DNA of 64,000 nucleotides from Phytophthora sp. 'mugwort' (lineage: Eukaryota; Oomycota; Peronosporomycetes; Peronosporales; Peronosporaceae): contig JAUCEF010000011.1 of assembly GCA_033558025.1 (NCBI GenBank), positions 2,480,001-2,544,000 on the forward strand, given 5' to 3'. Shown here in pieces: positions 20,417 to 30,784 of the stretch. The notes under the pieces are model-generated. The model did no database searches. It was not told the DNA's origin and worked only from the letters and a program-made list of their open reading frames with translations. Positions within the stretch are counted from its first letter, which is position 1. Every line of letters begins with the position of its first letter. A program made the translations under genes and the position numbers.

Positions 20417-22540
20417 ATGCCACTGGCCAAGCCAACAGAGGTTGTTAACCTCTCGTATCGTGTCTTCGCACTCTGGTGGCTGCTCATCCTTGCCGTGCAT
20501 ACGGCTACGTGCTTCTACAATGCGATATATGCGTACTACTACTGGATACTACAGGACACCTATATGAATACCATCCTGGACTCGTTCGCCATCGGCATGC
20601 CACCAATATATCACCACACAATCTCCATCGTTCACGGAATCATGTCGGTGATGCATGCGGTGTGTATTGCGCTGATGCTGGGAGGGACTGCCAAACAGTG
20701 TTCGTTGGCCTTTACGCCGTGGCGGTCCAGTGACGCTGATGCAGAGAGTGAGAAATCGCTGACCGATCGAACGAGCTCGAAAATCGTGCAGAGTTTTACG
20801 CGAGTCTACAGCAAAGTATCTGATCGGCACGGATTTTTTGGCATTAATGGGAAATATTTCCGTGAAATTCATGCACATCGACAGATCGTCGAGAGATCAC
20901 TGCAAACTGTCCAGGCTTACCGAATGAGCATGTTATTGCCAAGGACGCTGCTTAACCGATTCTACGTCGTCTTGTTAGCGGTTAATTGTTGGTCGACAGC
21001 CATCGTGAACACTGGTTTCTTCAAAGGTGATGAGGCTCGACGACGGTTAGCGTCTACAGCCTTAGACTGCGCTCTTGATCTCATGGCCTACACAGGTGTG
21101 GAGGTTATTGTCGTGTTGAGCTACGCCGTATACTTTGATCTGAGCCTCGACGTGTATAGCTATATCATCTGGTACGATAACCAGTGGATGGCTCGTGCTG
21201 CCAATGAATTTCAGATGGTTGTTGTGGTCTCGTGGTTTGATTTACTGAGTCGTGCCGTCTTTTCGCTTGGATTGCTCATGACGACAACGAACATGAAGCA
21301 GCTACTGCGGCGACTGCCTCAACACAGAAACAGTGTTGTTCAAGCGGATCTCTGGGCTGTACCATGCAAACCTGCTATCATAAAGCAAAGTGTTGAATCT
21401 CAAACCTCTACGATAACTTCAACTCCTGACGCCAAGTTGAGCACCCGTGTTAAACACGTGATACTACATATAGCTCACGTATCGTTTTGGGTCTGGGGTG
21501 TCGCTGTGCTTGGACTCCATATACATGCCTCGATGCAGTCACTATTACCGCAATGCTTGATGCAAGTACAACCTTGGGCAGCCACAAAACCATCGTGCTA
21601 TCTCGCTGGCCTTGACTGTTCTACGCTTGGAATTTCAGGGAAGCTTGACGAGGTGGATGCGATGTGGAGCGTGTTTGACAGCTCCACGGTCGTCCAACTG
21701 CTCATTCGACACTGTCCAGAGCTAGAAGTACCCCCTCGTTTCACAAAGTTTCATCATCTTCGTGGAATTAAAGTGTACAACACGACTATCAAGGAGTGGA
21801 ACAATTCTGCCGCGATCACAGACACAAATCACCCGGAAATGTCGAATTTGTATATCGTCCGAGTGAATATGACGAACGGTTTGCTTCCCACTGGGTTTCA
21901 ATCGACCGACTTCCCACAGATATTGTATGAGATTGACTTTTGTGTCACGAACTTGCGCGAGTTGCCCGCTGATTTAGACGAAAAGTGGCTCGCGGGCTCA
22001 AATATTTTGCTGGAGTACAGCCAGTTGACTGTCGTCCCTTCCGTAGCCTTACGGCTTCAACCGACCTACTTGGCACTCACGGGCAATCCAATCACCCACC
22101 TCCCTCCAGAACTGTTCGAAGTCGACAGCATGTATCTACTCGGCATCAGCAACATGAATCTCCATGAACTACCACGCAACGTTACCAAGTTATCCGAGAA
22201 TTTAATGTGGGTGTTTTTGCGGGACACCAACATTTCGTTCTTTTGGGCGTGGGCTGACGAACTGGTAGCACGGATGGAGAGTGTATCCGCACCTTGGATA
22301 GCTGGTTCTTCTACTTACTGCATCGACTTGGCAGAAATTCAAAACGGTACAGCAAATGGGTTTCAAGTCCCGCTATCGCCAGAATATTCGCAAACACTAA
22401 TGGATGCTTCAGAAGAAAACCTGCAAAAGATTTCGAAAGCTGCCAATTGCAAAGCCAAAACCAACCTGCCGTCTGGTGAAGGTCTGTTTCACCCTTTAGA
22501 CTACGAAGACAGCATCAATTCTGTCAGCATCTCTATCTGA
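20417..22540 (+). CDS. Polytopic membrane protein with C-terminal LRR domain, copy 1
   Basis: Intronless. The open frame begins upstream at a TTG; the first ATG (MPLAKPTEVVNLSYRVF) aligns with the starts of the paralogues, giving 707 residues. About six hydrophobic segments occupy the first 380 residues. The last (VWGVAVLGLHIHASMQ) precedes a conserved cysteine block (LPQCLMQVQPWA, PSCYLAGLDCSTLGISG) and an irregular LRR domain (YLALTGNPITHLPPELF). Sequons NTT, NMT and NVT in the LRR part suggest that it faces the cell surface or a secretory lumen. Paralogues lie at 49349-51541, 53014-55221 and 61377-63580 (broken). The function is unknown; adhesion or sensing is conjecture. Intact and not interrupted, although dead transposons lie upstream. 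Confidence 0.8.
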   Translation: MPLAKPTEVVNLSYRVFALWWLLILAVHTATCFYNAIYAYYYWILQDTYMNTILDSFAIGMPPIYHHTISIVHGIMSVMHAVCIALMLGGTAKQCSLAFTPWRSSDADAESEKSLTDRTSSKIVQSFTRVYSKVSDRHGFFGINGKYFREIHAHRQIVERSLQTVQAYRMSMLLPRTLLNRFYVVLLAVNCWSTAIVNTGFFKGDEARRRLASTALDCALDLMAYTGVEVIVVLSYAVYFDLSLDVYSYIIWYDNQWMARAANEFQMVVVVSWFDLLSRAVFSLGLLMTTTNMKQLLRRLPQHRNSVVQADLWAVPCKPAIIKQSVESQTSTITSTPDAKLSTRVKHVILHIAHVSFWVWGVAVLGLHIHASMQSLLPQCLMQVQPWAATKPSCYLAGLDCSTLGISGKLDEVDAMWSVFDSSTVVQLLIRHCPELEVPPRFTKFHHLRGIKVYNTTIKEWNNSAAITDTNHPEMSNLYIVRVNMTNGLLPTGFQSTDFPQILYEIDFCVTNLRELPADLDEKWLAGSNILLEYSQLTVVPSVALRLQPTYLALTGNPITHLPPELFEVDSMYLLGISNMNLHELPRNVTKLSENLMWVFLRDTNISFFWAWADELVARMESVSAPWIAGSSTYCIDLAEIQNGTANGFQVPLSPEYSQTLMDASEENLQKISKAANCKAKTNLPSGEGLFHPLDYEDSINSVSISI

Positions 22541-22831
22541 ATCGGGTATCGCGATATGCTTTTTTAGTTTCTAAAAAAACTCGGTAGAGAGCGTTTAAAT
22601 AATTTTTATCGTTACATTTGAGATATTGCTTGACTTTGAAGCAAGCACGCTTACTTTTTTCTTTCAGGTTTTAGCTCGGGAAGTACTGAATTGGCAATGA
22701 AGCTCCCCCCCCCCCAACGTTTTCCGACTCGCAACATTTGAGTATTACCCCAGCCACTGATCCTGCATTTCTCCGACGATTTTCTCAGTACGTTTATCGT
22801 TGTGCCAAACAGGTACTGCTATCTACCCACT
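22541..22831. other. Spacer between copy 1 and the relic copy
   Basis: No gene. A run of ten C (about 22709-22718) follows agctc. The N-terminal part of the relic copy may be present but is beyond recognition. Confidence 0.35.
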
Positions 22832-23480
22832 CTTGTGGTCTTGGGTCATGGTCTTGACTTTCACATTCTCGCATCGATGCAGCCGTCGCTATGCCAGTGC
22901 CTTTTATGCTAGTATAGTAAATCCTTGGAGGCCAGAGAATTAACGTGAAGTTGACTGCGTGGCCTCGAAAACAACGAGCCGATCAGCTCACATGTACTAC
23001 AACCACGTCGCGGACCAAAATGGACAATACAAACGTCAAAGACCGTAAAAAAAAAAAAAAACTACGACAATTTACTGTACATGACTCGGTTGAACCTATG
23101 ACGATATACTTCCCGCTGCGTATCAATCAACTGACTTTCCACATGCGTTGATCGAAATGACTTTGTGCGTCACGATTCTGCGTGACTTGCCCGATCACTT
23201 GGGCACAAACGGGACAGCATAGTCAAGTCTTCTCGTTGGGTACGGCCAGCTAACCGAGCTTCCAATGATGTGTGGCTTCCTATATTTATCAGCGGCATCG
23301 ACACCTCGCTTTCCCTTTTTCTAGGCTTAAGGAGGTGAGTTGGTGGTGGGAATGCGGGGCATAACTGCACTCTAGATAGATAGCAGGTGATCCACGTGCT
23401 CCAACAACCTCGCAAAAATTCAAAACGGCGCTGTCGATAGATGCTTTCTTTTGGATACTAATGATGCCAACCGCGCGGCT
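22832..23480 (+). pseudogene. Deeply decayed LRR-membrane paralogue (relic)
   Basis: Fragments occur in the same order as in the family: HILASMQPSLCQCLL (22832-22911; family HIHASMQSLLPQCLM), LCVTILRDLPDHLG (23160-23204; family FCVTNLRELPADLD), GYGQLTELPM (about 23235-23265; family EYGQLTTFPL) and LAKIQNGAVD (about 23409-23440; family LAEIQNGTAN). They lie in different frames with stops between them. The distances between fragments are shorter than in intact copies, so pieces are deleted. It follows copy 1 on the same strand, which indicates an old tandem duplication. A possible further trace reaches about 23700. Confidence 0.65.
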
Positions 23481-23706
23481 AAAACAGTGCTTCCCTGGAA
23501 CACTGAAGTGTTTTGGCCCCTTGTCTCCTCAATACTATCAGTTGTACTGATCAGTACTCCATCCGCCATCGGCACGAATTCAGCCCCCGCAAGTTGGGTG
23601 GCACCGAGCTCGGTGCTAGACAGCGTTCCTCCATTCTAATCCGCGTTCCTTACCGCAACGCAAAGTACTATTTCTTGGATTGTGACCAGACTCATCAGTT
23701 TCATGT

Positions 23707-26169
23707 TCAACATAGCTTCACCGCCTGTAGCCGCCGGAACTGTTTAGCCTGCAGTGCCACTTGCACCGACAAATCTGACACACCAGCTTCCAAGTCTCCA
23801 GAAAGGCTGGTGACACGTAACCCCGGGGCCAACGAGTTGCAGCCCATTATCGACATGTTACTATCAGCACTAGTGAAGTCACTATTGACGCCAGGAATGG
23901 GGTATGCAGTCGCCATGGTACCGCAAAAGCGCTGCAGATGCGTGAATCGTCCTTGCAGACAACTCCACGAGTCTCGGAAGGAGTTTTTATTACAACATGA
24001 ATTCAGCGCCAGCTTCAAAGACGGCTCGCGGAAATATGCACCGCACAGATCCTGAAAATCCTGCTCAATCCAGTCAATTTCTTGACGCGACCAGCCAACG
24101 AGACGGAGTCGCTCCATCTGAGCACGAATTGCTGCCGTAAATTGACGTCCACGCATCTTCACAAGATCCTGCGGTAGGACAGCGGGTAGATCAGCTAGAA
24201 CCGCGCCGATTCCGTCGATATCGAGGGTGATTGAATTGAGACCAGACACGAGATTGACCACACCGCTAGCAATCTCATTCACCATAGTCTTAACCCTTGA
24301 CTGGCTGCTCTCGTCTTCGTTATCAGCTGTCTGCAGCGTCTCAGCGCTAAAAGTACCCAGATCTTCCAGCGCAGTGAAAGCATCGTTAATAGTGATCGAA
24401 TACTTGCCATTCTTAGAAGTCACCGAATTGTCGTTTCCGGACCGACCGGTAGCTGCTGCTACAGCAATATCGTCAATTTCCAGCGGTCCAGAGATCTTGA
24501 ACCAGTCTATCAAAAACACTCGAAGCTTATCTACGGCTTCCCGTGATTGGGACGTTTTTGTAGTGAAGCTCGAAATGCCTTCCAGAACTGGCAATGCTTC
24601 CTGGCCAATTCGAGCAGCTAGCAACATACGAATCCACCACGAAGCAGGAGGCGCTGAAGGCGATTGCTGTAGTTGCAAATGTTCTCGGATACTCGCGCCA
24701 TGGTGTCGGAACCACATCGCAACCTTAGCAATTGATTTCCATCGACTGTCATTGAGACTTAGAGCGATTGTCTTCATCGTGCGAAGCAGTACGCATTGGC
24801 GACTAACATATGCGATCAAAGTCGTGAGTGTGGAGTAAAGCTCGTCACTCCCCAATATTTTGCTAAAGAATCTCTGAATAAGCACATCCAGTTGACGAGC
24901 AGCGCAGCATACTCTCAGAAATCCAGGCTTGGCAACGCTCTCAAAGCGGCTTGCCACTGCGTTGCGGAGCAAGAGCCGAGGGTCGTCTAATTCTTGGGCA
25001 GTGATGCCATCGCTATCTGAAATCACTGCGATCATGCTGCCCTTCCATTGAGGGACGATCGCGTTTAGCGCAGTTTCAGCAATTTCAAAGACCCCACTCG
25101 ATCCATCAGCGTCTGAGCGACGGCGCTTGTTCAACGGAATCGACATTACATGGAAGCTCGTCACTTCGCCGTCCACAAACAGTCGAAGCTGCAGGTGCAA
25201 GCAGTACTCCACCTGCGCCTCAAAAAACGACGCAGGAGCAATCGGCGCAACCTTGAGACCGATCGAGAACGTCCCCGAACTCTTGGCGATGTCAGCAATG
25301 CATTGAAAATTGATCGCGCACAGGAATCTCGCGTACTGGGCCACATTAAGAGTCGCCGCCTGTCGCTCATCATCAAAGAACGGGCCCACCGCGGCGGGTT
25401 GAGCGTTAGCGTACAGCATCCTGGCCGTGTTGTTCAGCGACCCGCAGGTGCTCAAATAGTCCACAAACTGCTGGAACTGGGCCGGGTCCTTAATCACGAT
25501 GCGGTATCTGGCAACCATCATATCCACCGCCACCCCCTCCGTCGAGTTGATCATGTCTTCAAAGTCCGCCACCGCATGCAGCTGGTACGTCTGCCCCGCT
25601 GGGACTGGCGACGCCGCGTACGGCAGCATGACGCCCACTAGCACCGTGACGATGTCTCGATTCACGAGCCAATGCAGCGACGGACTGCCATGAGTCGTTG
25701 AAGGCATTATATCCCCCAGGGACGTCCTCGGTGGTCGTACCGAAACTGAAGTTGAAGTTGAACTGCAATTCAAATTTGAATTGGTGGCAGAGGTCCGTGG
25801 TGTCTTGCGCGCGCGCGCATCGTCCACAGTAGCCTCTGTGGCCTGTGCGAGCTCCATGGAGGCACCCGCGGCGATGAAGAAGGCCCGCTTACTGTCGTCA
25901 CTGGACAGCGCGCAGTACTCGGCCCACTTGGTCGGATGCTGCCCCACGTGGTGGATCTGGATCGAGTCCTTGCGGAACGGAGGCTTGAACACCGCCACTT
26001 TCTCGGTGGCGCGTCGCTGGGCCCCCGGCTTGCTCTCGCGTCCGAATAGCTGGCAGAACAGACAAGTGGCCTCCAATACCTCATTCGTCTCCGGGTCCCG
26101 TCCCCGCACGCGCAGCCCGAGCTCCACGCCGTACTTTGGCCGGAATGGCGCGTGACGTTTAGCCCCCAT
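23707..26169 (-). CDS. hAT-transposase-like, domesticated-looking protein
   Basis: Intact intronless 820-residue frame with an ATG at 26169. The N-terminus has a BED-like zinc module (CLFCQLFGRE at 36-45, HH...H at 73-78) with a basic linker. Residues about 100-160 are Ser/Thr-rich. The core contains FFDDERQAATLNVAQYARFL, VISDSDGIT and LNDSRWKSIAKVAMWFRHHG, the last resembling the conserved R/W block of hAT transposases. The family's usual acidic catalytic residues could not be assigned with certainty, and no terminal repeats flank the gene. An uninterrupted frame and a position beside conserved genes, sharing a 110-bp promoter with one, suggest a host function. A recently active element is the alternative. 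Confidence 0.6.
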   Translation of the reverse strand: MGAKRHAPFRPKYGVELGLRVRGRDPETNEVLEATCLFCQLFGRESKPGAQRRATEKVAVFKPPFRKDSIQIHHVGQHPTKWAEYCALSSDDSKRAFFIAAGASMELAQATEATVDDARARKTPRTSATNSNLNCSSTSTSVSVRPPRTSLGDIMPSTTHGSPSLHWLVNRDIVTVLVGVMLPYAASPVPAGQTYQLHAVADFEDMINSTEGVAVDMMVARYRIVIKDPAQFQQFVDYLSTCGSLNNTARMLYANAQPAAVGPFFDDERQAATLNVAQYARFLCAINFQCIADIAKSSGTFSIGLKVAPIAPASFFEAQVEYCLHLQLRLFVDGEVTSFHVMSIPLNKRRRSDADGSSGVFEIAETALNAIVPQWKGSMIAVISDSDGITAQELDDPRLLLRNAVASRFESVAKPGFLRVCCAARQLDVLIQRFFSKILGSDELYSTLTTLIAYVSRQCVLLRTMKTIALSLNDSRWKSIAKVAMWFRHHGASIREHLQLQQSPSAPPASWWIRMLLAARIGQEALPVLEGISSFTTKTSQSREAVDKLRVFLIDWFKISGPLEIDDIAVAAATGRSGNDNSVTSKNGKYSITINDAFTALEDLGTFSAETLQTADNEDESSQSRVKTMVNEIASGVVNLVSGLNSITLDIDGIGAVLADLPAVLPQDLVKMRGRQFTAAIRAQMERLRLVGWSRQEIDWIEQDFQDLCGAYFREPSLKLALNSCCNKNSFRDSWSCLQGRFTHLQRFCGTMATAYPIPGVNSDFTSADSNMSIMGCNSLAPGLRVTSLSGDLEAGVSDLSVQVALQAKQFRRLQAVKLC

Positions 26170-26279
26170 ATTTATTGGTTGAGAAAATGGCGCGCGGGAA
26201 AGTTATTTGTGGCAGCGTACCCCCAGGTTACGTACCCGAATAAGTTCTCGTTGGTGTGTATTACACCACATTAGCGAAT
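26170..26279. promoter_or_regulatory. Compact bidirectional promoter with E2F-like site
   Basis: Only 110 bp separate the divergent ATGs at 26169 and 26280. The segment holds attggtt (inverted CCAAT) at about 26172-26179 and gcgggaaa at 26194-26201, whose reverse complement, TTTCCCGC, fits the E2F/DP consensus TTTSSCGC. Confidence 0.4.
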
Positions 26280-27344
26280 ATGGACACGGAGCAGGTGGAG
26301 CTCTCGACGCTGGGATCGTACGCACAGCAACTGCAGCGATGTTTGCAGTGGGACCCGGTCCACGGCGAGGAAGGACAGGATAAGCAGGTATTCGTCGAGG
26401 CGTTGACGGAGATTGCGGCGCTGCCATTAGACAGCATCAGCATGGAAATCCGCCGACTGCTGGTCGTCTCCAATGCGCAAGACGCAGAGGACCGCAGTGC
26501 AGTCGAAGACCAGACGCAGCAGGAGCATCTGCATTTGCATAACGTCATTGCAGCACTGAGTGCGCGCGACGTGCAGCTTAAGTGCAAAGCGGCCAACGCG
26601 GTGGGCTCGCTGTGCATTTCGAGGGTGGCCGGCCAGCAGCTCCTGGATCAGTACGGGACACAGATCCTTCAGAGCGTGTCCAAGATGGCTACACGCAAGA
26701 ATCAGTGGGTGCAAGGTGACGCCTTCTTCGTCCTCGGTTGGATGGTTGTGATTGCAGGTGAAGACATGTTAGCGGCCATTGCGAGGTTGTTGCCGACGGT
26801 TGTTAAACACTTGCATCGGAATTTGAAGCTGCCCTTGGAGGTTGTCAACACAGAGGAGTCGGCGTCGAGACGGTCGAAAGCGGCGTTGGCGTCGTCGGAG
26901 CAGGCTTCGAACTTTAGGGTATACGCACTCGTGCTGCTGCTGAATTTTAGTCAGCGATATGTGGAGGTGTTTGTAGATCAGTTGGAGACGATGCTGCCAA
27001 TGCTGAGGGACCTGGTGCTCAAGCTCCTGGAGCCGGTGTCACTTGCCACCTTCGAAGACGACGAGTCCACGAGTTCGACCGAACATCCCCCTCCAGCGAC
27101 GTTCTTCGATGCAGCAGAGTACGCAGAAGTGCTGAGACTGGTGATCACTCTTTTCAGTGTGCTAGTGGTTCAGCTCGAAGGCGCTGCTCCCCAGCTACTT
27201 GAGCTTAAGGTGCTGCCTTCCCTACTAAAACTGCAGCGAGTGCTCGACACCCACGAAATATGCGAAGCTTTAGGTGAAGCGGATATCCGAGACATCGCTC
27301 AGAGGCTCGAAGCCGTCATTGAGATTCTCCTCAAGTCCAGATAG
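26280..27344 (+). CDS. Armadillo/HEAT-like helical repeat protein
   Basis: The ATG at 26280 (MDTEQVELS) is preferred, giving 354 residues with no intron. The protein is almost wholly helical and leucine-rich. Two stretches have ARM-repeat character: LHNVIAALSARDVQLKCKAA...GSLCISRVAGQQLL (about 85-130) and VSKMATRKNQWVQGDAFFVL (about 130-155). The C-terminal half has further helical pairs (VYALVLLLNFSQRYVEVFVD, LRLVITLFSVLVVQLEGAAP). It is probably a scaffold or binding protein, with no assignable pathway. It ends 77 bp before the DSCC1 start on the same strand. Confidence 0.6.
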   Translation: MDTEQVELSTLGSYAQQLQRCLQWDPVHGEEGQDKQVFVEALTEIAALPLDSISMEIRRLLVVSNAQDAEDRSAVEDQTQQEHLHLHNVIAALSARDVQLKCKAANAVGSLCISRVAGQQLLDQYGTQILQSVSKMATRKNQWVQGDAFFVLGWMVVIAGEDMLAAIARLLPTVVKHLHRNLKLPLEVVNTEESASRRSKAALASSEQASNFRVYALVLLLNFSQRYVEVFVDQLETMLPMLRDLVLKLLEPVSLATFEDDESTSSTEHPPPATFFDAAEYAEVLRLVITLFSVLVVQLEGAAPQLLELKVLPSLLKLQRVLDTHEICEALGEADIRDIAQRLEAVIEILLKSR

Positions 27345-27421
27345 CAACACAAATAGCAAAATAGCACACACATTTCGTACTTAGCAGAAGGTTCAGCTTT
27401 ATTATTATGTACATTACAAAG

Positions 27422-28670
27422 ATGGAGATGGCGGAGCGCACGCTGGCGGGTGCGATGGACTCCATGGTCGTGACGACCGCAGACTTCGACGAAGACACGT
27501 ACAAACTGTTGCAGCTGAATCCGGAGATCGAGCTCGCCATTACCACTGGCAGCAAGTGCGTCCTGCGCCACCCTGATAGCATAATACCAATGCGTTGATA
27601 CATTGACTGAGTCTCGGCTGCACGTAGGGTCTTTATCGTGGGCGCGCCTGACGCTCGAGCGGTTCTGTGCACTGAAGACAAGTCATACTACATCAAGAAG
27701 GAGGACACATCAAATTTGCGACTCCTTACGACCCACATGGACTGGAGCGGCCCAGAAGAGACCACGGGCAGGAGGACCATCCAAGTGTCGGGAGCTGCTC
27801 GCTTCCATTACCTGGTAAATGAACTATGATGAATTATTTGTAACTGCTAGACTCATGCTTCGTGGATGATTCCAGCTTGAGCACAAGGTTCCTGATCCTA
27901 CCAAGTTAAGAGCTTTGCTGCTGGAGGCTCCGTACGAGAAACAGAAGCGTGGTGGAGCTCAGGCGAAGCGTGCGAAGCTTAGCAAGTTGTACTCGACAAG
28001 TGACTTGGTTGCTGCGCTACAAGTCAGTGAGCACGAGGTGCTGGTAATGCTGAATGAGATGCACGCATTTGAAGAGGCAGGTGCGTGGCGATTGCTCGGA
28101 CCGGCGTACCAGTCGCAGGTTTTTACAGACATGCTGGATATCATCGTGCAGCATGAGTGGAAGGTGTTGACGGAGCCCGGAGTGCCTGTAAAGCAGTTTC
28201 TAAACGAGCTTGATGAGCCTCTGGTGGCCATCCGACAGTGCTGCAAACTTTACGGCTCATTGAAGCCCGTTAATGGCGAGGATCACTGCACACTGGATCC
28301 GGTGAAAGTTGCCACGTTCCGAGCAAAATCATTGTTCGATGAGCAGGCAGCAGAAGCGCAGTTCCAGGCTCAGCAACAGCATGTGGCGCTGAATCCTGCC
28401 GACGCCGGATGGGAACTCGACCAGTTTTTGGAGAAGTGGAAGCTCCGCGTGCCTGACAGCGTCACGGTGAACTTGGAGATGCTCAGCGGTCTTGTGCTCG
28501 TCAAGCCCCAGAAAGCAGGCAAGTCCACACGGATCGTATACTTTCCGGAGGAGTTGTTGTCACCCGACCCAAAGAAGCGGTTCAAGCAGCTCTTTACGAT
28601 GCAGGAGAAGTGGACGATCAAGCAGCTGGAGCCCTATATCAAGTACATTTCTGTATTGCTACGGCTTTAG
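27422..28670 (+). CDS. DSCC1: Sister chromatid cohesion protein DCC1 homologue
   Basis: Three exons (27422-27555, 27628-27814, 27876-28670) encode 371 residues. The introns (72 and 61 nt) are canonical (gtgcgt...gtag, gtaaat...ccag) and keep phase, joining GSK to VFIVGAP and FHYL to LEHKVPD. Recognisable Dcc1 features are the N-terminal LLQLNPEIELAI, ARAVLCTEDKSYYIKKEDTS, a TRP/helical middle and the C-terminal winged-helix-like part ending in KWTIKQLEPYIKYI. In other eukaryotes DCC1 joins CTF8 and CTF18 in the alternative clamp loader that supports PCNA loading and sister-chromatid cohesion during replication. The length fits the family. Assignment rests on motif similarity read by eye. Confidence 0.8.
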
Positions 28671-29291
28671 TCGCTCAACATTAGCACTAATTTCATCTCA
28701 TATTTCGCTTGTTGCTCTTCTAGGTCGCTGGTTACTCCAAGTACGACGCAAGCGTCGTTGCTTCTTAAGCACACGCGCTCCTCACGTCAAGGCAACTCGA
28801 CCGAGAAGTTGTATAGTAGACGATGATCGATCTATCAAAGGACTGAAAGCAGAAGGTTCTCTCTCATGCAACTACTACTGTGATATATTCACATATTGTT
28901 TGGTTCAAATGAGTATTTTATGTAGGTATGTGATGTTATTCCTCTGATGCTGGAGAGCAGCAATGAGCACACAGGCTCTGACTGCAGTCCTGATGCACCA
29001 AAGGATTGAGCTTTTAGTATGGGCTCATGCATGAAGGTCGTTGCGACAAGATGGCAGCGAAGTGCCAGTCACCGACCCAAACCGAAGCAGAGCCGAAATA
29101 CGCAATACAGTAAACTACAGGAATCGTCAAGAAGGCGGCAAAACCGCAAGTGACAACGACCTCGTGGCCACTAGATTCCGACAAGCTGTTGGATGTGGTG
29201 CGAATGTTGTCTGCGTTCGAGTAACATGTCAGAAGGCTACATTTAGCTTCAAACGGGTGAAACGTTACCTAGTAGTTGACATCTCCACACG
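28671..29291. other. Intergenic, no gene seen
   Basis: 621 bp between two plus-strand genes. Pyrimidine-rich just after the DSCC1 stop; the remaining short frames have no recognisable content. Confidence 0.45.
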
Positions 29292-30715
29292 ATGGACAGC
29301 GACGACCGCAGGAGCGCTCGGTGCTGGGAGAACATCCCATTCAATGAATTGACGGTCTGCGAGACCATCGGCGGAGGTGGCGTAGCACTTGTGCACCGCG
29401 GGATCTATCGCAAGCACTCGGTCGCTTTGAAGTCACTCGTACGTGTTTGTTGTACAATGTTACTTCATCGATAGTGGTAATTGATGCTGTCTTTTGGCTA
29501 CAAAGTTTGATCCACGTGTGGATGAAGCGCTTAAGCAGGAGTTCATGGACGAGCTGCTCGTGATGAGGTCTGTCGAGTACTAGGATCTTCTTGTTGCACG
29601 CAGCTCAGAACTAACATTACTACGGCGTATCCGGCGTTGCATTTTGCTCTGTTTGAACACTGCAGTAAACTTAAGCACCCTAATGTGGTCAGCTTAATCG
29701 GAGCATGCTTAGAGCCGCCTAATCTGTGCATGGTGATGGAGCTCTGCGATTATTCGCTCCATCACTTGCTCCACGGAACCAATACGCACTTAAGTCCACA
29801 GCAATTAACACGCATCGCAGTGGGTCAATTTGGAGAGATTTGCCATTATTGCGATGCTGAGCCGACGTTGTATTCACGCGGGGCTTACTTTTACTTGCAG
29901 GGAGAGATTGCTAACGGCATGCGATTCCTGCACTCAAGACATCCTGCAGTTATTCATCGGTGCACTTGGCCTGGATTTGTGGTTTTATGGGTTAGATTCA
30001 TATTAACTGATCATTGTTGTACGTTCATAGCGATTTGAAAAGTGCAAACATTCTTCTTGACCCAAAAGGCGTCGCGAAGCTGTGCGACTTTGGCCTCGTA
30101 CGGTAAGTTCATCCTACGTTCCGTTTGAGAACTCCTAAGAAGGTAGATATTTAACGTAGATCGATGCTTGTGTTGGTTAATGTAGTACCAAAGTTACAAG
30201 TGCTGGGACACCCAGTTACATGCCACCTGAATTGCTCAATGGCCAACCATTCTCCAAATCCGTGGACGTCTTTATGTTTGGTATTCTTTTATGGGAGGTA
30301 CGTGCATGAGTTACGAAGAATTTTATCCATTTATTGTGTTAAGTTACGAAATTCCTACGGCGACGGTAGATTTTCAGCCGTGATGTCCCGTTTCGAGGCT
30401 ATGATGTCTCAGATATTAAGAGACGAGTGCTGGCAGGCGAGCGCTTTCGAGTGCCTACAGTGGATTGTCCGCGTGAATGCCAGGTAATAAACAGTGTAGA
30501 TCCACCAACAGTTGAGATTCCGTATCTGGGTAACCACTTGCTTTGATTTCTTGCAGGAATTAATGAAGCAATGTTGGGACGGCGTGCCAAGTTGTCGTCC
30601 AACCTTCGATGAAGTATACGAAACACTGCAGAACGTCTCCTTTGCAAGGTCGTTTGAGGCTTCTCAAAGCATCTTCGAAGGGGACGCGCTCGACTGCCTG
30701 CTCAACGCGAAGTAG
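29292..30715 (+). CDS. Protein kinase, TKL-like, eight exons
   Basis: Exons 29292-29438, 29506-29567, 29666-29819, 29901-29959, 30031-30102, 30186-30297, 30370-30483 and 30557-30715 give 292 residues; every junction keeps phase. The protein is little more than a kinase domain: a glycine loop ([12 protein letters not shown]), VALKSL with the ATP-binding Lys, [54 protein letters not shown], then [20 protein letters not shown] and ELMKQCW...RPTFDEV. The last blocks are typical of tyrosine-kinase-like (TKL) kinases, which are greatly expanded in oomycetes. All catalytic residues are present, so it is probably active. There is no receptor or regulatory domain. It is convergent with ANAPC13, about 70 bp apart. 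Confidence 0.85.
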
Positions 30716-30784
30716 TAGCATCTTGTCACTCGAATGCCTCCTCAGTACCTTCTCGGTGCGCAGTTAAAACCTTAATTACTTTAA

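Noticed and set aside
24227..25641. Several long plus-strand frames
   Set aside because: Shadows of the 820-residue minus-strand hAT-like gene.
30361..30394. Alternative 33-nt intron in the TKL kinase
   Set aside because: A 72-nt intron ending at 30369 gives the family sequence [13 protein letters not shown] in phase, whereas 33 nt would be unusually short.
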